Of a stretch of 64,000 nt of DNA, positions 34,187 to 43,183 are shown piece by piece. Numbering within the stretch: the first letter of the stretch is position 1; each line of letters begins with the position of its first letter. Under the pieces are notes generated by a model, which was given only the letters and a program-made list of their open reading frames with translations, was not told the DNA's origin and did not search any database. The translations under genes were made by a program, and so were the position numbers. The stretch covers positions 1 to 64,000 of the forward strand of contig CAVVSK010000013.1 in assembly GCA_963750965.1 (NCBI GenBank), in the 5' to 3' direction. The stretch comes from CANKHA01 sp963750965. GTDB lineage: Bacteria > Pseudomonadota > Alphaproteobacteria > Rhizobiales > Xanthobacteraceae.

Positions 34187-35161
34187 ATGATCCAGATCCT
34201 GATGGACGCGCTCCAGAATACCCGGCTCCTGGCGATGATGTTCGCCGCGCTGGCGGCCATCGCCACGGTGCTGACGCTGGCGATGCCGCTGCTGGCCAAC
34301 GATGTGCTGGAAAAGCGCATGAAATCTGTGGCTTTGGAGCGGGAGAAAATCCGTCAGCGCGAGCGCGAGCGGATGGCGCAGAGCGACAAGCTCTCGCTCC
34401 GCGAGTCGCCACGGCAATATATGCAGGCGGTCGTCAACCGCTTCAACCTGAACAAATGGCTCGGCCAGGAAGAGGCGCGCGATAAGTTGATACAGGCGGG
34501 TTACCGGGGTCAGGCGCCTTATGTCACTTTCCTATTCTTCAGGATGGTGTCGCCTATTCTCCTGGTATCGGCGGCGGCTTTTTACATTTTCGTTATGGGG
34601 AAGTTCGACAAGCCTTTGGCCGTCAAAGCCGGCGCCCTGTTGATCGCCGCCTATATCGGCATGCAAATGCCTTACGTCATTCTGAAGAACAAAATTCAGA
34701 AACGGCAGATGAGTATGAAGCGCGCATTTCCCGATGCACTTGACCTGCTGTTGATCTGCGTGGAGTCGGGAATGTCGGTTGAGACTGCCTTCAAGCGGGT
34801 TAGCGACGAGATCGGCACGCAATCGGTACCGCTGGCGGAGGAGTTCACGCTTACCACCGCGGAACTGTCTTATCTTCCGGAGCGTCGGCAGGCCTACGAG
34901 AATCTGGCCAAGCGCACCGATCTGGAAGGCGTCAAGTCTGTTTGCGTGGCACTGCAGCAGGCGGAGCGTTACGGCACCCCGCTCGGCCAGACGCTGCGCA
35001 CCATGGCGCAAGAAAACCGCGACATGCGCATGGCGGAAGCCGAGAAGAAGGCCGCAGGCCTGCCGCCCAAGCTCACTGTGCCGATGATCGTATTCTTCCT
35101 GCCGGTGCTGTTCGTGGTGATCCTCGGGCCGGCAGTCATCAAACTGATGGGAATACGCTAA
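34187..35161 (+). CDS. tadC: Flp pilus platform protein TadC
   Basis: A 324-residue partner of TadB, also of the T2SSF family. The N-terminal helix is at about residues 10-35, and a basic coiled region (REKIRQRERERMAQSDKLSL) follows. Helices lie near 110-170. The conserved core has FPDALDLLLICVESGMSVET then AFKRV, and GVKSVCVALQQAERYGTPLG then QTLRTMAQENRDMRMAEAEK, both diagnostic for TadC. It ends with a helix LTVPMIVFFLPVLFVVILGP. It is the last plus-strand gene of the main operon; tadD is convergent, 32 bases downstream. Confidence 0.94.
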   Translation: MIQILMDALQNTRLLAMMFAALAAIATVLTLAMPLLANDVLEKRMKSVALEREKIRQRERERMAQSDKLSLRESPRQYMQAVVNRFNLNKWLGQEEARDKLIQAGYRGQAPYVTFLFFRMVSPILLVSAAAFYIFVMGKFDKPLAVKAGALLIAAYIGMQMPYVILKNKIQKRQMSMKRAFPDALDLLLICVESGMSVETAFKRVSDEIGTQSVPLAEEFTLTTAELSYLPERRQAYENLAKRTDLEGVKSVCVALQQAERYGTPLGQTLRTMAQENRDMRMAEAEKKAAGLPPKLTVPMIVFFLPVLFVVILGPAVIKLMGIR

Positions 35162-35192
35162 CGCGCGTTTGTTGCCGTCCCGAATTTTCAGT

Positions 35193-36023
35193 TTAGCTGC
35201 GGAGCGCCGGCGCGGAGGATGCCCGCCTGGGCTGTTGTGCCGGCTTGGGCTTCTGAATCTCGTCCTTTTGCTGCGCCAGCATTTGCCGAAGGTAATCGAC
35301 GTTGGCTGCCGCTGCTTCGGCAGGCAGGTCGGCGCGCGCGATATCCTCGGCCTCGGCAAAGCGGCCCTGCAGGCCCACCACGAGAGCAAGATTCTGGCGC
35401 GCGCGCGGTCCGACGCCAGGCTGCACCGTGGCCTGCCGCAACGTGGCTTCCGCCTGCTTCAGATCCTTAGACAGCGCATAGGACAGACCGAGGTTGGACA
35501 GCACCGACGGCTCGTCCGGCACAATCTTCAACGCGGAGGCATAATAGCGCCGCGCTTCTTCATAACGACCAAGCTGGTCAAGCACTGCTCCCTGCGCCGA
35601 AAGGAGGCGCCAGTCCGGCATGTCGGGGGTATGCGCGCGGGAAAATACCTCGAACGCCTGATTGTAGTTGCCGATCTCAGCGAGCGCGCGGCCATAGGCG
35701 CCGAGCAGTGCCTTATCGTGCGGGTTCTTGATCGACGCCTGTTCCAGCACAGCCACCGCCTGCGAGCGTTGCCGGGTGGCGCGCAGAGCCTGCGCATAGT
35801 GCATCGCGTTGACGACGTTATCGGGATGGGCGCGATAGAGCGCCTCCCATTTTTCCAGCGAGCTGCGCCACTCCGCCTCGGTGGTGGGCCGCGGCGCGGC
35901 GGCGAGAGATCCGGTGGTCTCCGGGCCCTTGGTGGTTTTGCAGCCCGCGAGTCCCGCAGCCAGGAAAGCCGCAAGCGCGGTCGAAGTGAGTAGGCGGGAG
36001 GGACCGAAGGGGGCTAATCGCAT
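35193..36023 (-). CDS. tadD: TPR lipoprotein TadD
   Basis: A tetratricopeptide-repeat lipoprotein that helps place the Tad secretin. From the ATG at 36023 it has 276 residues: leader LLTSTALAAFLAAGLAGC with lipobox LAGC, then a linker. Four to five TPR-like helix pairs follow (for example NVVNAMHYAQALRATRQRSQ, LLGAYGRALAEIGNYNQAFE, RLLSAQGAVLDQLGRYEEAR, VLSNLGLSYALSKDLKQAEA). A Pro/Gln-rich tail ends the protein. A GTG at 36065 would add 14 residues. It is convergent to tadC, and a perfect nine-base inverted repeat lies just upstream (36083-36109). Confidence 0.9.
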   Translation of the reverse strand: MRLAPFGPSRLLTSTALAAFLAAGLAGCKTTKGPETTGSLAAAPRPTTEAEWRSSLEKWEALYRAHPDNVVNAMHYAQALRATRQRSQAVAVLEQASIKNPHDKALLGAYGRALAEIGNYNQAFEVFSRAHTPDMPDWRLLSAQGAVLDQLGRYEEARRYYASALKIVPDEPSVLSNLGLSYALSKDLKQAEATLRQATVQPGVGPRARQNLALVVGLQGRFAEAEDIARADLPAEAAAANVDYLRQMLAQQKDEIQKPKPAQQPRRASSAPALRS

Positions 36024-36082
36024 GGCGATCGGGTCATGGCTTGGGGCGCATCCGGCGGCGCCCACCGGCCCTCAGCAATAAG

Positions 36083-36109
36083 GCGTTAACCCTAACGATA
36101 GGTTAACGC
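36083..36109. promoter_or_regulatory. Perfect inverted repeat upstream of tadD, possible operator
   Basis: GCGTTAACC (36083-36091) and GGTTAACGC (36101-36109) are perfect nine-base arms around a nine-base spacer. There is no T-run, so a terminator is unlikely. The position, 60 bases before the tadD ATG, fits an operator for a dimeric regulator. The TTAACC core resembles CtrA half-sites, but the spacing of the two TTAA cores (13 bases apart) differs from the classical seven. Confidence 0.45.
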
Positions 36110-36127
36110 ACCCGAACGTTCCCAAGC

Positions 36128-36727
36128 TCAAAATTTCCCCGGCGCAGCCTTTTTGTCCGGCTCGTCAAGCTGGATCCGCATCGCCTTCATAAAAATCCCG
36201 CCGCCGTAATAACTGGTGGCGCACATCGTCAGCTCCACGATTTCCTGCGGACTGAAATGCTTCTCCATTGCGGCGAAGGCCGCGTCATCCACGTCGCCCT
36301 TGCTCAGCGCGAGCTGATCCACATAGGCAAGTAATGTTTGTTGCTTCTCGTCGAACAGATGCGCCTTGGGCCGCCAGTCCTTGACCGCATCAACCTGCTC
36401 TTGGGTAAGCCCAGCAGCCCGCGCGAGCGGCCGGTGGTGATGCTCCTCATAGGCGCAGCCGACTAGGATGCTTGCGCGTAGGATGGCGATCTCGCGCAGT
36501 ACCCGCGGCGCATTGCATTCGTTGCGCAACGCGCGGGTGATATGCCTGCCCGCGGCCTGCAGCTTTGGCGCGTGCGCCTTAGTCAGGTGCAGGTTGAGAA
36601 TGCTGCCGCCGCGGCGGGCGGTGTCCTCAAACAATTCCGTGATGATCGGATCGAGCGGCTCCGGTAAAGGCGGGAGCCGCGAGACTTTGACGTTCTTGAA
36701 TTCGTATTTTGGCTGATTGTCGTTCAT
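36128..36727 (-). CDS. Carboxymuconolactone decarboxylase family protein
   Basis: A 199-residue protein of the CMD/AhpD-like fold. The core is NAPRVLREIAILRASILVGC followed by AYEEHHHRPLARAAGLTQEQ, with the conserved Glu, YE and His. Only one Cys is present there, so the redox CxxC of AhpD is missing and a peroxidase role is unlikely; a lyase or binding role is more probable. The second half repeats the helical hairpin (QQTLLAYVDQLALSKGDVDD then FSPQEIVELTMCATSYY). Substrate unknown. It runs toward tadD on the same strand with about 60 bases between, and its own upstream DNA is the palindromic region shared with the aminopeptidase gene. Confidence 0.85.
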   Translation of the reverse strand: MNDNQPKYEFKNVKVSRLPPLPEPLDPIITELFEDTARRGGSILNLHLTKAHAPKLQAAGRHITRALRNECNAPRVLREIAILRASILVGCAYEEHHHRPLARAAGLTQEQVDAVKDWRPKAHLFDEKQQTLLAYVDQLALSKGDVDDAAFAAMEKHFSPQEIVELTMCATSYYGGGIFMKAMRIQLDEPDKKAAPGKF

Positions 36728-36829
36728 GAGGTTCTTTCGCGGTCAGACCTGGAAACTCTGCGCGGCACTCTAGCGGTCCCGCTCGCGCCTTTCCACCGGG
36801 ACCGGCTTTCGCGGCGCGCGGGCTTTGTG

Positions 36830-36924
36830 CTAGTGCCCCTTCGCTTCCAGTCCCGCTCTTCGATTTGAAGTTCCTTTCGAAATTTGCCGCAGGTGGTGTA
36901 GGAACTTCAAATCGGCGGCACTAG
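36830..36924. repeat. Composite inverted repeat upstream of the aminopeptidase gene
   Basis: Perfect inner arms CGATTTGAAGTTCCT (36861-36875) and AGGAACTTCAAATCG (36900-36914) are flanked by perfect outer arms CTAGTGCC (36830-36837) and GGCACTAG (36917-36924). The whole could fold into a long hairpin 30 bases before the aminopeptidase start. It looks like a mobile palindromic repeat of this bacterial group, but its position in a divergent promoter region means it could affect both neighbouring genes. Confidence 0.72.
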
Positions 36925-36954
36925 AACGGCCAACGTCTCAGAAGCGGAATTTGC

Positions 36955-38337
36955 ATGCATCCTGTCTTTGTCCGGTCCGAAGCTTCCGACGCCGTCCCGA
37001 TCTGGTTCGTCACCCCTGCCGCTTGGGAAGGCGGCGGCGGGCCGCTCGACGTCCCCACGCGCCTTTTCGCCCGCGCCGCCGGCTACGAGCCGCGGCCAGG
37101 TAGTCACCTGCTGGTGCCGGGGGCGAATAACCAGCTCGGCGGCGTGCTGTTCGGCATCGAAGAGCAGAAGGCCGCCAACAAAAACCTGTTCTTGCCCGGC
37201 AAGCTCGCCGAGCTTCTCCCGTCCGGCAACTATCGCTTCGCCAATGCCCCGCATGATGCACGGCTCGCTGCGCTTGCCTTTGCACTCGGTAGCTACCGTT
37301 TCACGCGCTACCGCAAAAGCGACGGCAAGACCGTGCGGCTGGAAATCCCGGAAAGCGTCGATGCCGGCGAAATCTCCCGCATCGTGGAAGCTGCCTTCCT
37401 GGCACGCGATCTGATCAACACGCCGGCCAACGACATGGGGCCCGCGGAGCTGGAGAATGCGGCGCGCGATGTGGCGACCCGATTCAATGCGAAAATCAGC
37501 GTGGTCGTCGGTGACGATCTGCTGGCGCGGAATTTTCCGCTGATCCACGCGGTCGGCCGCGCCGCGGCGGGGACGCCGCGGTTGATCGACATGACCTGGG
37601 GTGACCGCAACGCGCCGAAGGTCACACTCGTCGGCAAGGGCGTGTGTTTCGATTCCGGCGGATTGGATATCAAATCCGACAACGCCATGCTGATCATGAA
37701 AAAGGACATGGGCGGCGCAGCCAATGTCCTGGCGCTGGCGCAGATGGTGATGGACGCCAAGCTCAAGATTCGCTTGCGCGTGCTCATCCCCGCTGTGGAA
37801 AACGCGATTTCTGGTTCCGCGATGCGGCCACTCGATATTTACCGCTCGCGTAAGGGGATCACGGTCGAGATCGGCAATACCGATGCCGAAGGCCGGCTGA
37901 TCCTGGCCGATGCGCTGGCGCTCGCCGACGAGGAAGCGCCCGAACTGCTAATCGACATGGGCACGCTCACCGGCGCGGCGCGGGTGGCGCTCGGGCCGGA
38001 GCTGCCGCCATTCTATACCGACGACGAAGCTCTGGCGGCCAAGGTCGCGCAGCATGCAGCGGCCGAGAATGACCCGCTCTGGCGGCTGCCGCTATGGCAG
38101 CCTTATGAGGCGATGCTGGAGTCGAAAACCGCCGATATCAACAATGTTTCGACCAGCAGCTTTGCGGGCTCAATCACCTGTGCCCTCTTCATGAAGCGCT
38201 TCGTCGAGGCCGCCAAAACCTGGCTGCACCTGGATATCTATGCCTGGACACCGAGCGCCAAGCCGGGCCGGCCTGAGGGCGGGGAATGCCAGGCTGCGCG
38301 CGCGATATATGCATTGCTGAAGGAGCGTTATGGCTGA
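36955..38337 (+). CDS. M17 family leucyl aminopeptidase
   Basis: A 460-residue metalloaminopeptidase of the cytosolic leucyl aminopeptidase family, active as a hexamer with two metals. The catalytic domain has VTLVGKGVCFDSGGLDIKSD, then MLIMKKDMGGAANVLALAQM, and the family signature NTDAEGRLILADAL (about residues 305-318). It is shorter than classical PepA and lacks part of the N-terminal domain, like the second M17 enzyme of many alphaproteobacteria, so substrate range may differ. Its stop overlaps the start of the NlpC/P60 gene by eight bases, suggesting a joint role in peptide or wall-peptide turnover. Confidence 0.93.
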   Translation: MHPVFVRSEASDAVPIWFVTPAAWEGGGGPLDVPTRLFARAAGYEPRPGSHLLVPGANNQLGGVLFGIEEQKAANKNLFLPGKLAELLPSGNYRFANAPHDARLAALAFALGSYRFTRYRKSDGKTVRLEIPESVDAGEISRIVEAAFLARDLINTPANDMGPAELENAARDVATRFNAKISVVVGDDLLARNFPLIHAVGRAAAGTPRLIDMTWGDRNAPKVTLVGKGVCFDSGGLDIKSDNAMLIMKKDMGGAANVLALAQMVMDAKLKIRLRVLIPAVENAISGSAMRPLDIYRSRKGITVEIGNTDAEGRLILADALALADEEAPELLIDMGTLTGAARVALGPELPPFYTDDEALAAKVAQHAAAENDPLWRLPLWQPYEAMLESKTADINNVSTSSFAGSITCALFMKRFVEAAKTWLHLDIYAWTPSAKPGRPEGGECQAARAIYALLKERYG

Positions 38338-39166
38338 ATTCGATCCCCGGCTTACTCCGGCGCGACCGGACTTGGCTGCCAGACATCTGGAAGGAAAGGT
38401 GCAGGCAGCGCGTTTCGTCGAGGGCATGCCTTATGAAGTAAACGATCCGGTGGCGCCGGTGCGGCGCGCGCCGCAACCCGATTCCCCGCTCGATACCGAA
38501 GCACTGATGGGCGAGCGCCTGAGTGTTTATGAGATCACCGAGGAAGGCTGGGCTTGGGGCCAACTGGAAAATGACGACTATGTCGGCTGGTTGCCGGCGA
38601 GCGCCCTGGTGCCCCCGGCTTTGGCACGCAGTCACAAAGTCAGCGCGGTGCGCACGCTGGCTTTCCCGGGGCCTTCTATCAAGCTACCGCCGTTGCACGG
38701 CTTGCCGTTCGGCGCGCAGGTCGAGCTCGACCGGGTCGAAGGCGCGCTGGCTTTTACCTCGGCCGGATACATTCCGTTCCGACATCTGGTGCCGATTGCG
38801 GACAAAGGCAGCGACTTTGTCGGCGTCGCCGAACGGTTTGTCGGCAGCCCCTATCTCTGGGGCGGCAAGACCAGCTTAGGCATCGACTGCTCCGGCCTCG
38901 TGCAGATCGCGCTGAATGCCTGCGGCCATCACTGTCCGCGCGACACCTATATGCAGGAAGCTTCGTTGGGACAGCCTGGGTCTGTTTCCGGCCTGCGCCG
39001 CGGCGACTTGATCTTCTGGCACGGCCACGTTGCCATCGCGCGTGACACGCAGACCATGATTCACGCCAATGCCTTTCATATGGCGGTCGCGATCGAGCCG
39101 ATTGCCGAGGCGGTCGCGCGTATTCGCGACATGGGCAGCGAGATCACGAGCGTGAAGCGGCTCTAG
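38330..39166 (+). CDS. NlpC/P60 family hydrolase with SH3-like domains
   Basis: A 278-residue C40-family cysteine peptidase likely to cut muropeptides. The N-terminal half contains an SH3-like segment (MGERLSVYEITEEGWAWGQL then ENDDYVGWLPASAL) and a second similar stretch. The catalytic domain starts near residue 165: YLWGGKTSLGIDCSGLVQIA gives the Cys, GDLIFWHGHVAIA the first His, and IHANAFHMAVAIEP the third polar site. There is no obvious signal peptide, so it may act on recycled wall peptides in the cytoplasm with the adjacent aminopeptidase. The stop is immediately adjacent to the convergent yejF stop. Confidence 0.92.
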   Translation: MAEFDPRLTPARPDLAARHLEGKVQAARFVEGMPYEVNDPVAPVRRAPQPDSPLDTEALMGERLSVYEITEEGWAWGQLENDDYVGWLPASALVPPALARSHKVSAVRTLAFPGPSIKLPPLHGLPFGAQVELDRVEGALAFTSAGYIPFRHLVPIADKGSDFVGVAERFVGSPYLWGGKTSLGIDCSGLVQIALNACGHHCPRDTYMQEASLGQPGSVSGLRRGDLIFWHGHVAIARDTQTMIHANAFHMAVAIEPIAEAVARIRDMGSEITSVKRL

Positions 39167-40804
39167 CTACTGCGCCACCACGCCTGCGGAAGCGGTTTCC
39201 AGTTTGAAGGCGGCGGCAAACAGCGCACGCGTATAGTCGCTCTTCGGGTTTTTGAACAGCTCCATCGCGGGGCCTTCTTCCACCACCTTGCCGTGGCGCA
39301 TCACCATCAACCGGCTGGCGAGCGCCGCAACAACGCGCAGATCATGCGAGATGAAAAGATATGTCAGGTTGCGGCGCTTCTGCAGGTCGCGCAGCAGGTC
39401 CACGATCTGCGCCTGGATCAGCATGTCGAGCGCCGAGGTCGGCTCATCGAGCACGATAAAGGTTGGCTCCAGCACCAGAGTGCGCGCGACCGCGATGCGC
39501 TGGCGCTGGCCACCGGAATATTCATGCGGGTAGCGGAAGCGGGATTCCGGATCGAGGCCGACGTCCTCCAGCGCGCGCACCACGCGCTGGTCGCGTTCCT
39601 CGCGTGTGAGCTTCGGTTGATGCACGTCGAGGCCCTCGGCGAGAATATCGGCAATCGACATGCGAGGACTGAGCGAGCCGAAGGGATCCTGAAACACGAT
39701 CTGCATATCGCGCCGGAACGGCCGCATTTCCTTGAATTTCAGGCCCTGCAACTGGTTCCCCATGAACACCACCGGGCCTTCGGATGAGATCAGCCGCAGC
39801 AGGGCCAAGCCCAGCGTAGTCTTACCAGAACCGGATTCTCCGACCACGCCCAGCGTCTCGCCCTTGCGCACTTCGATGCTGACGCCGTCGACCGCCTTGA
39901 TATGACCGACGACGCGACGCAGCACGCCGCGCTTGATCGGAAACCACACCTTCAGGCCTTTGGTCTGCACCACGACGGGCGCGGCCGGCTGCAGCGGCGC
40001 CGGATCCGGCTTCGGCTCGGCCGCAAGCAGCGCGCGCGTATAGGGATGTTCCGGAGCGGTAAAGATGCGCTCGACGGGCCCCTGCTCCACGATCTTGCCC
40101 TTGCTCATGACGCAGACCCGGTCGGCGATCTTGCGCACGATGCCAAGGTCATGGGTGATGAACAGCATCGACATGCCCAGGCGAGTCTGTATGTCCTTCA
40201 GTAGTTTCAGGATCTGCGCCTGCACGGTAACGTCGAGCGCGGTGGTCGGCTCGTCGGCGATCAGCAGATCCGGCTCGTTGGCGAGCGCCACGGCAATCAT
40301 CACGCGCTGCCGCTGGCCGCCGGAAAGCTGGTGCGGGTAGCTGCCGAGCCGCGTCTCCGGGTCGGGGATGCCGACCTGCGTGAGCAATTCGAGGATGCGC
40401 TGGCGCGCGGCCGCGCCGCTCATGCCGCGGTGCAAATCCAGTATCTCGCCGATCTGCTTCTCGATCGTGTGAAGCGGATTGAGCGAGGTCATCGGCTCCT
40501 GGAAGATGATGGTGATGTCGTTGCCACGCACCTTGCGGATTTCATGCTCCGGCAGGTGCAGCAATTCCTGGCCTTTGAAGTGCACCGTGCCCGAGGGATG
40601 GCGCGCGGCGGGATAAGGCAAGAGCTTCATCACCGACAGCGCTGTGACGGACTTGCCGGAGCCGGATTCTCCCACAATCGCCACCGTCTCGCCCTTGGCG
40701 ATGTCGAAGGAGATGCGATCGACCGCCAGGATTATTTTATCGCCTTGTTTGAAGGCGACCGAGAGGTCTTGCACGTCGAGCAGTTTGTCGGTGGTCACGT
40801 CCAT
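39167..40804 (-). CDS. yejF: Peptide ABC importer ATPase YejF (two nucleotide-binding domains)
   Basis: A 545-residue fused ATPase for the Yej-type peptide importer. Domain 1: Walker A GESGSGKSVTALSV (about residues 48-61), signature QLSGGQRQRV, Walker B DLLIADEPTTALD. Domain 2: Walker A GESGSGKTTLGLAL (about 325), signature YSGGQRQRI, Walker B FIVLDEPTSALD. OppD/OppF-like C-terminal extensions (AEHPYTRALLAAEP) follow domain 1. The start could also be the GTG at 40813, which overlaps the yejE stop. It is last of five yej genes on this strand. Confidence 0.93.
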   Translation of the reverse strand: MDVTTDKLLDVQDLSVAFKQGDKIILAVDRISFDIAKGETVAIVGESGSGKSVTALSVMKLLPYPAARHPSGTVHFKGQELLHLPEHEIRKVRGNDITIIFQEPMTSLNPLHTIEKQIGEILDLHRGMSGAAARQRILELLTQVGIPDPETRLGSYPHQLSGGQRQRVMIAVALANEPDLLIADEPTTALDVTVQAQILKLLKDIQTRLGMSMLFITHDLGIVRKIADRVCVMSKGKIVEQGPVERIFTAPEHPYTRALLAAEPKPDPAPLQPAAPVVVQTKGLKVWFPIKRGVLRRVVGHIKAVDGVSIEVRKGETLGVVGESGSGKTTLGLALLRLISSEGPVVFMGNQLQGLKFKEMRPFRRDMQIVFQDPFGSLSPRMSIADILAEGLDVHQPKLTREERDQRVVRALEDVGLDPESRFRYPHEYSGGQRQRIAVARTLVLEPTFIVLDEPTSALDMLIQAQIVDLLRDLQKRRNLTYLFISHDLRVVAALASRLMVMRHGKVVEEGPAMELFKNPKSDYTRALFAAAFKLETASAGVVAQ

Positions 40805-40809
40805 CCCGC

Positions 40810-41991
40810 TCACCCGAACGTCTTGCGCGGATCGAAGGCATCGCGCACCGCCTCGCCGATAAAGATCAGCAGTGAGAGCATTATCGCAACAGTGAAGAAG
40901 CCAGTTAGGCCTAGCCAGGGCGCCTGCACGTTGGACTTGCCCTGCGCCAACAGCTCGCCGAGCGACGGGGAGCCGGGCGGCAGACCGAAGCCGAGAAAGT
41001 CGAGGGAAGTTAGTGTCATGACCGATCCCGAGAGGATGAAAGGCAGGAAGGTCATCGTCGCCACCATGGCGTTGGGCAACAAGTGGCGGAACATGATCGC
41101 GGGGTTGGAGACGCCGAGGGCGCGCGCTGCCTGCACATACTCGAAGTTGCGTCCGCGCAGAAATTCGGCCCGCACCAACCCGACCAGCGACACCCAGGAG
41201 AACAGCAAAAGAATCCCGAGCAGCACGAAAAAGCCGGGCACCAGCACCGATGAGATGATGAGCAGGAGATAGAGGGACGGGATCGAGGTCCAGATTTCAA
41301 TGAAGCGCTGGAACAGCAGATCAGTCCAGCCGCCGAAATAGCCCTGCACCGCGCCGGCGGCGACACCGATAATCGACGATATGATGGTGAGGATCAATCC
41401 GAACAGAACCGATATACGGAAGCCGTAGATCATCCGCGCCACCACGTCCCGGCCCTGGTCGTCGGTGCCGAGCCAGTTGTATTCAAGATCGCGGCAAGAG
41501 GTCAGGCTTTTCTTCTTCACCACCGGCTCGCATTCTTTCTCAGTCAGCAGCCAGGTGGGCTTGGACGGCGCTGGCGTTGGCAGGTCGAGATTGTGGGTGT
41601 TGTAGGAATATCGGACCGGCGGCCAGATCATGAACCCGCCCTTCTCCGCGATCAGCTTCTGCAGGAACGGATCGCGGTAATCGGCAGCGGTTTCGAAGTC
41701 GCCGCCAAAGTCGGTTTCGGAATAAGTGAAGATCGCCGGAAAGTAGGACTTGCCGTCGGCACGCACAAAGAACGGCTTGTCGTTGGCGATGAATTCCGCG
41801 AACAGGCTGAGGATGAAGAGAACGAGGAAAATCCAAAGCGACCAGTAGCCGCGCCGGTTGGCCTTGAAATTCAGCCACCGCCGCTTGTTGAGCGGCGAGA
41901 TAGCAATGCGCTTGCCCTCGGGCAGCACCACGAGACCGGTCGGGGATACCGCGGTGGTTTCGGGAACGGCGATGCCGCTGCGCACGTCCAT
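40810..41991 (-). CDS. yejE: Peptide ABC importer permease YejE
   Basis: A 393-residue inner-membrane permease of the OppC type. One helix near residues 50-70 (WSLWIFLVLFILSLFAEFIA) is followed by a long periplasmic segment (about 75-165), typical of YejE. Five helices then carry the EAA-like motif EFLRGRNFEYVQAARALGVS. The end SLLIFIGEAVRDAFDPRKTF is diagnostic. The ATG at 41991 is one base after the yejB stop; a longer GTG start at 42012 would overlap yejB. It overlaps the yejF GTG at its end. Confidence 0.92.
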   Translation of the reverse strand: MDVRSGIAVPETTAVSPTGLVVLPEGKRIAISPLNKRRWLNFKANRRGYWSLWIFLVLFILSLFAEFIANDKPFFVRADGKSYFPAIFTYSETDFGGDFETAADYRDPFLQKLIAEKGGFMIWPPVRYSYNTHNLDLPTPAPSKPTWLLTEKECEPVVKKKSLTSCRDLEYNWLGTDDQGRDVVARMIYGFRISVLFGLILTIISSIIGVAAGAVQGYFGGWTDLLFQRFIEIWTSIPSLYLLLIISSVLVPGFFVLLGILLLFSWVSLVGLVRAEFLRGRNFEYVQAARALGVSNPAIMFRHLLPNAMVATMTFLPFILSGSVMTLTSLDFLGFGLPPGSPSLGELLAQGKSNVQAPWLGLTGFFTVAIMLSLLIFIGEAVRDAFDPRKTFG

Positions 41992-41992
41992 G

Positions 41993-43103
41993 TCAGACTT
42001 CCCGCGTCTCAAAATCGATGCGGGGATCGACCCAGGTATAGATCAGGTCGGCCAGCAAATTCACAACGAGACCGACCAGCGAGAAAACGAAAAGCGTGGC
42101 AAACACCACGGGATAATCGCGGTTGAGTACGCTCTCAAAGCTCAGCAGGCCAAGGCCGTCGAGCGAAAAAATCGTTTCGATCAGAAGAGCTCCCGATAGG
42201 AAGGCGCCGACGAAAGCCCCGGGGAAGCCGGCAATCACGATCAGCATCGCGTTGCGGAAAACGTGCCCGTACAGCACCTGCTTTTCGGTATTCCCCTTGG
42301 CGCGCGCGGTTAGCACGTACTGCTTGCGGATCTCGTCGAGGAAGGAATTCTTGGTCAACAGCGTCATGGTCGCGAAGGCGCCAAGCATCATCGACGTGAT
42401 GGGCAGCACCAGATGCCAGAAAGTAATCGATGATCTTCGAGTACCAGGGCAACGCATCCCAATAGTCCGACGTCAGCCCGCGCAGCGGGAAGAAATTCCA
42501 GAAAGAGCCGCCGGCAAAAAGAATGATCAGCAGGATGGCAAACAGAAACCCGGGAATGGCATAGCCGACAATGATAACGCCGGACGTCCAGGTATCGAAA
42601 CGCGTTCCATCGCCGACCGCCTTGCGGATGCCGAGGGGGATCGAGATAAAATAGGTCACCAGCGTCATCCATAGCCCGAGCGATATGGAGACCGGCAGCT
42701 TCTCCTTAATCAGCTGCAACACGCTCACATCCCGGAAATAGCTCTTGCCGAAATCGAAGCGCGCGTAATTCCACAGCATCAGGAAGAAGCGTTCGTAGGC
42801 CGGCTTGTCGAAGCCGAACTGCTTTTCCAGGCTCTTGATGAATTCCGGATCGAGACCCTGTGCGCCGCGGTATTTCGATGTCACCTCGATGGCGCCGCCC
42901 GGCATCTGCTGGCCGGCGCCGAAGTCGCCACCGGGCGAGCCTGAGATGCGCGAAGTCGCGCCAGTGTCGCGGCCGGTAAGCTGCGAGATGACCTTTTCCA
43001 CCGGCCCGCCGGGCGCGAACTGCACCACCGCGAAAGACACCAGCATGATCCCGAACAAGGTGGGAATCATTAACAACAGACGGCGAATGAGATAGGCGGT
43101 CAT
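41993..43103 (-). CDS. yejB: Peptide ABC importer permease YejB, frameshifted
   Basis: The OppB-type permease partner of YejE. The first frame starts MTAYLIRRLLLMIPTLFGIM and goes through the long periplasmic loop (GGDFGAGQQMPGGAIEVTSK) to ALPWYSKIIDYF. Near 42421-42428 the frame changes by one base, and the rest begins WHLVLPITSMMLGAFATMTL, then has the EAA-like loop DEIRKQYVLTARAKGNTEKQ and ends WVDPRIDFETREV. Deleting one T in the TTT of the junction (coding strand) gives 369 residues, the normal size. Because yejA, yejE and yejF are intact, the break is probably an assembly error. Confidence 0.88.
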
Positions 43104-43183
43104 GTCAGGAGATTATCTCGTCTCAGGGCCACATCGCGAGGCCAGGCGCATCTATATCGGCAATCGATCGGCAAGTCGTCAGC

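Noticed and set aside
36128..36727. AhpD-type alkylhydroperoxidase
   Set aside because: The CxxC redox pair is missing; only one Cys is present in the active region, so only the broad carboxymuconolactone decarboxylase family was assigned.
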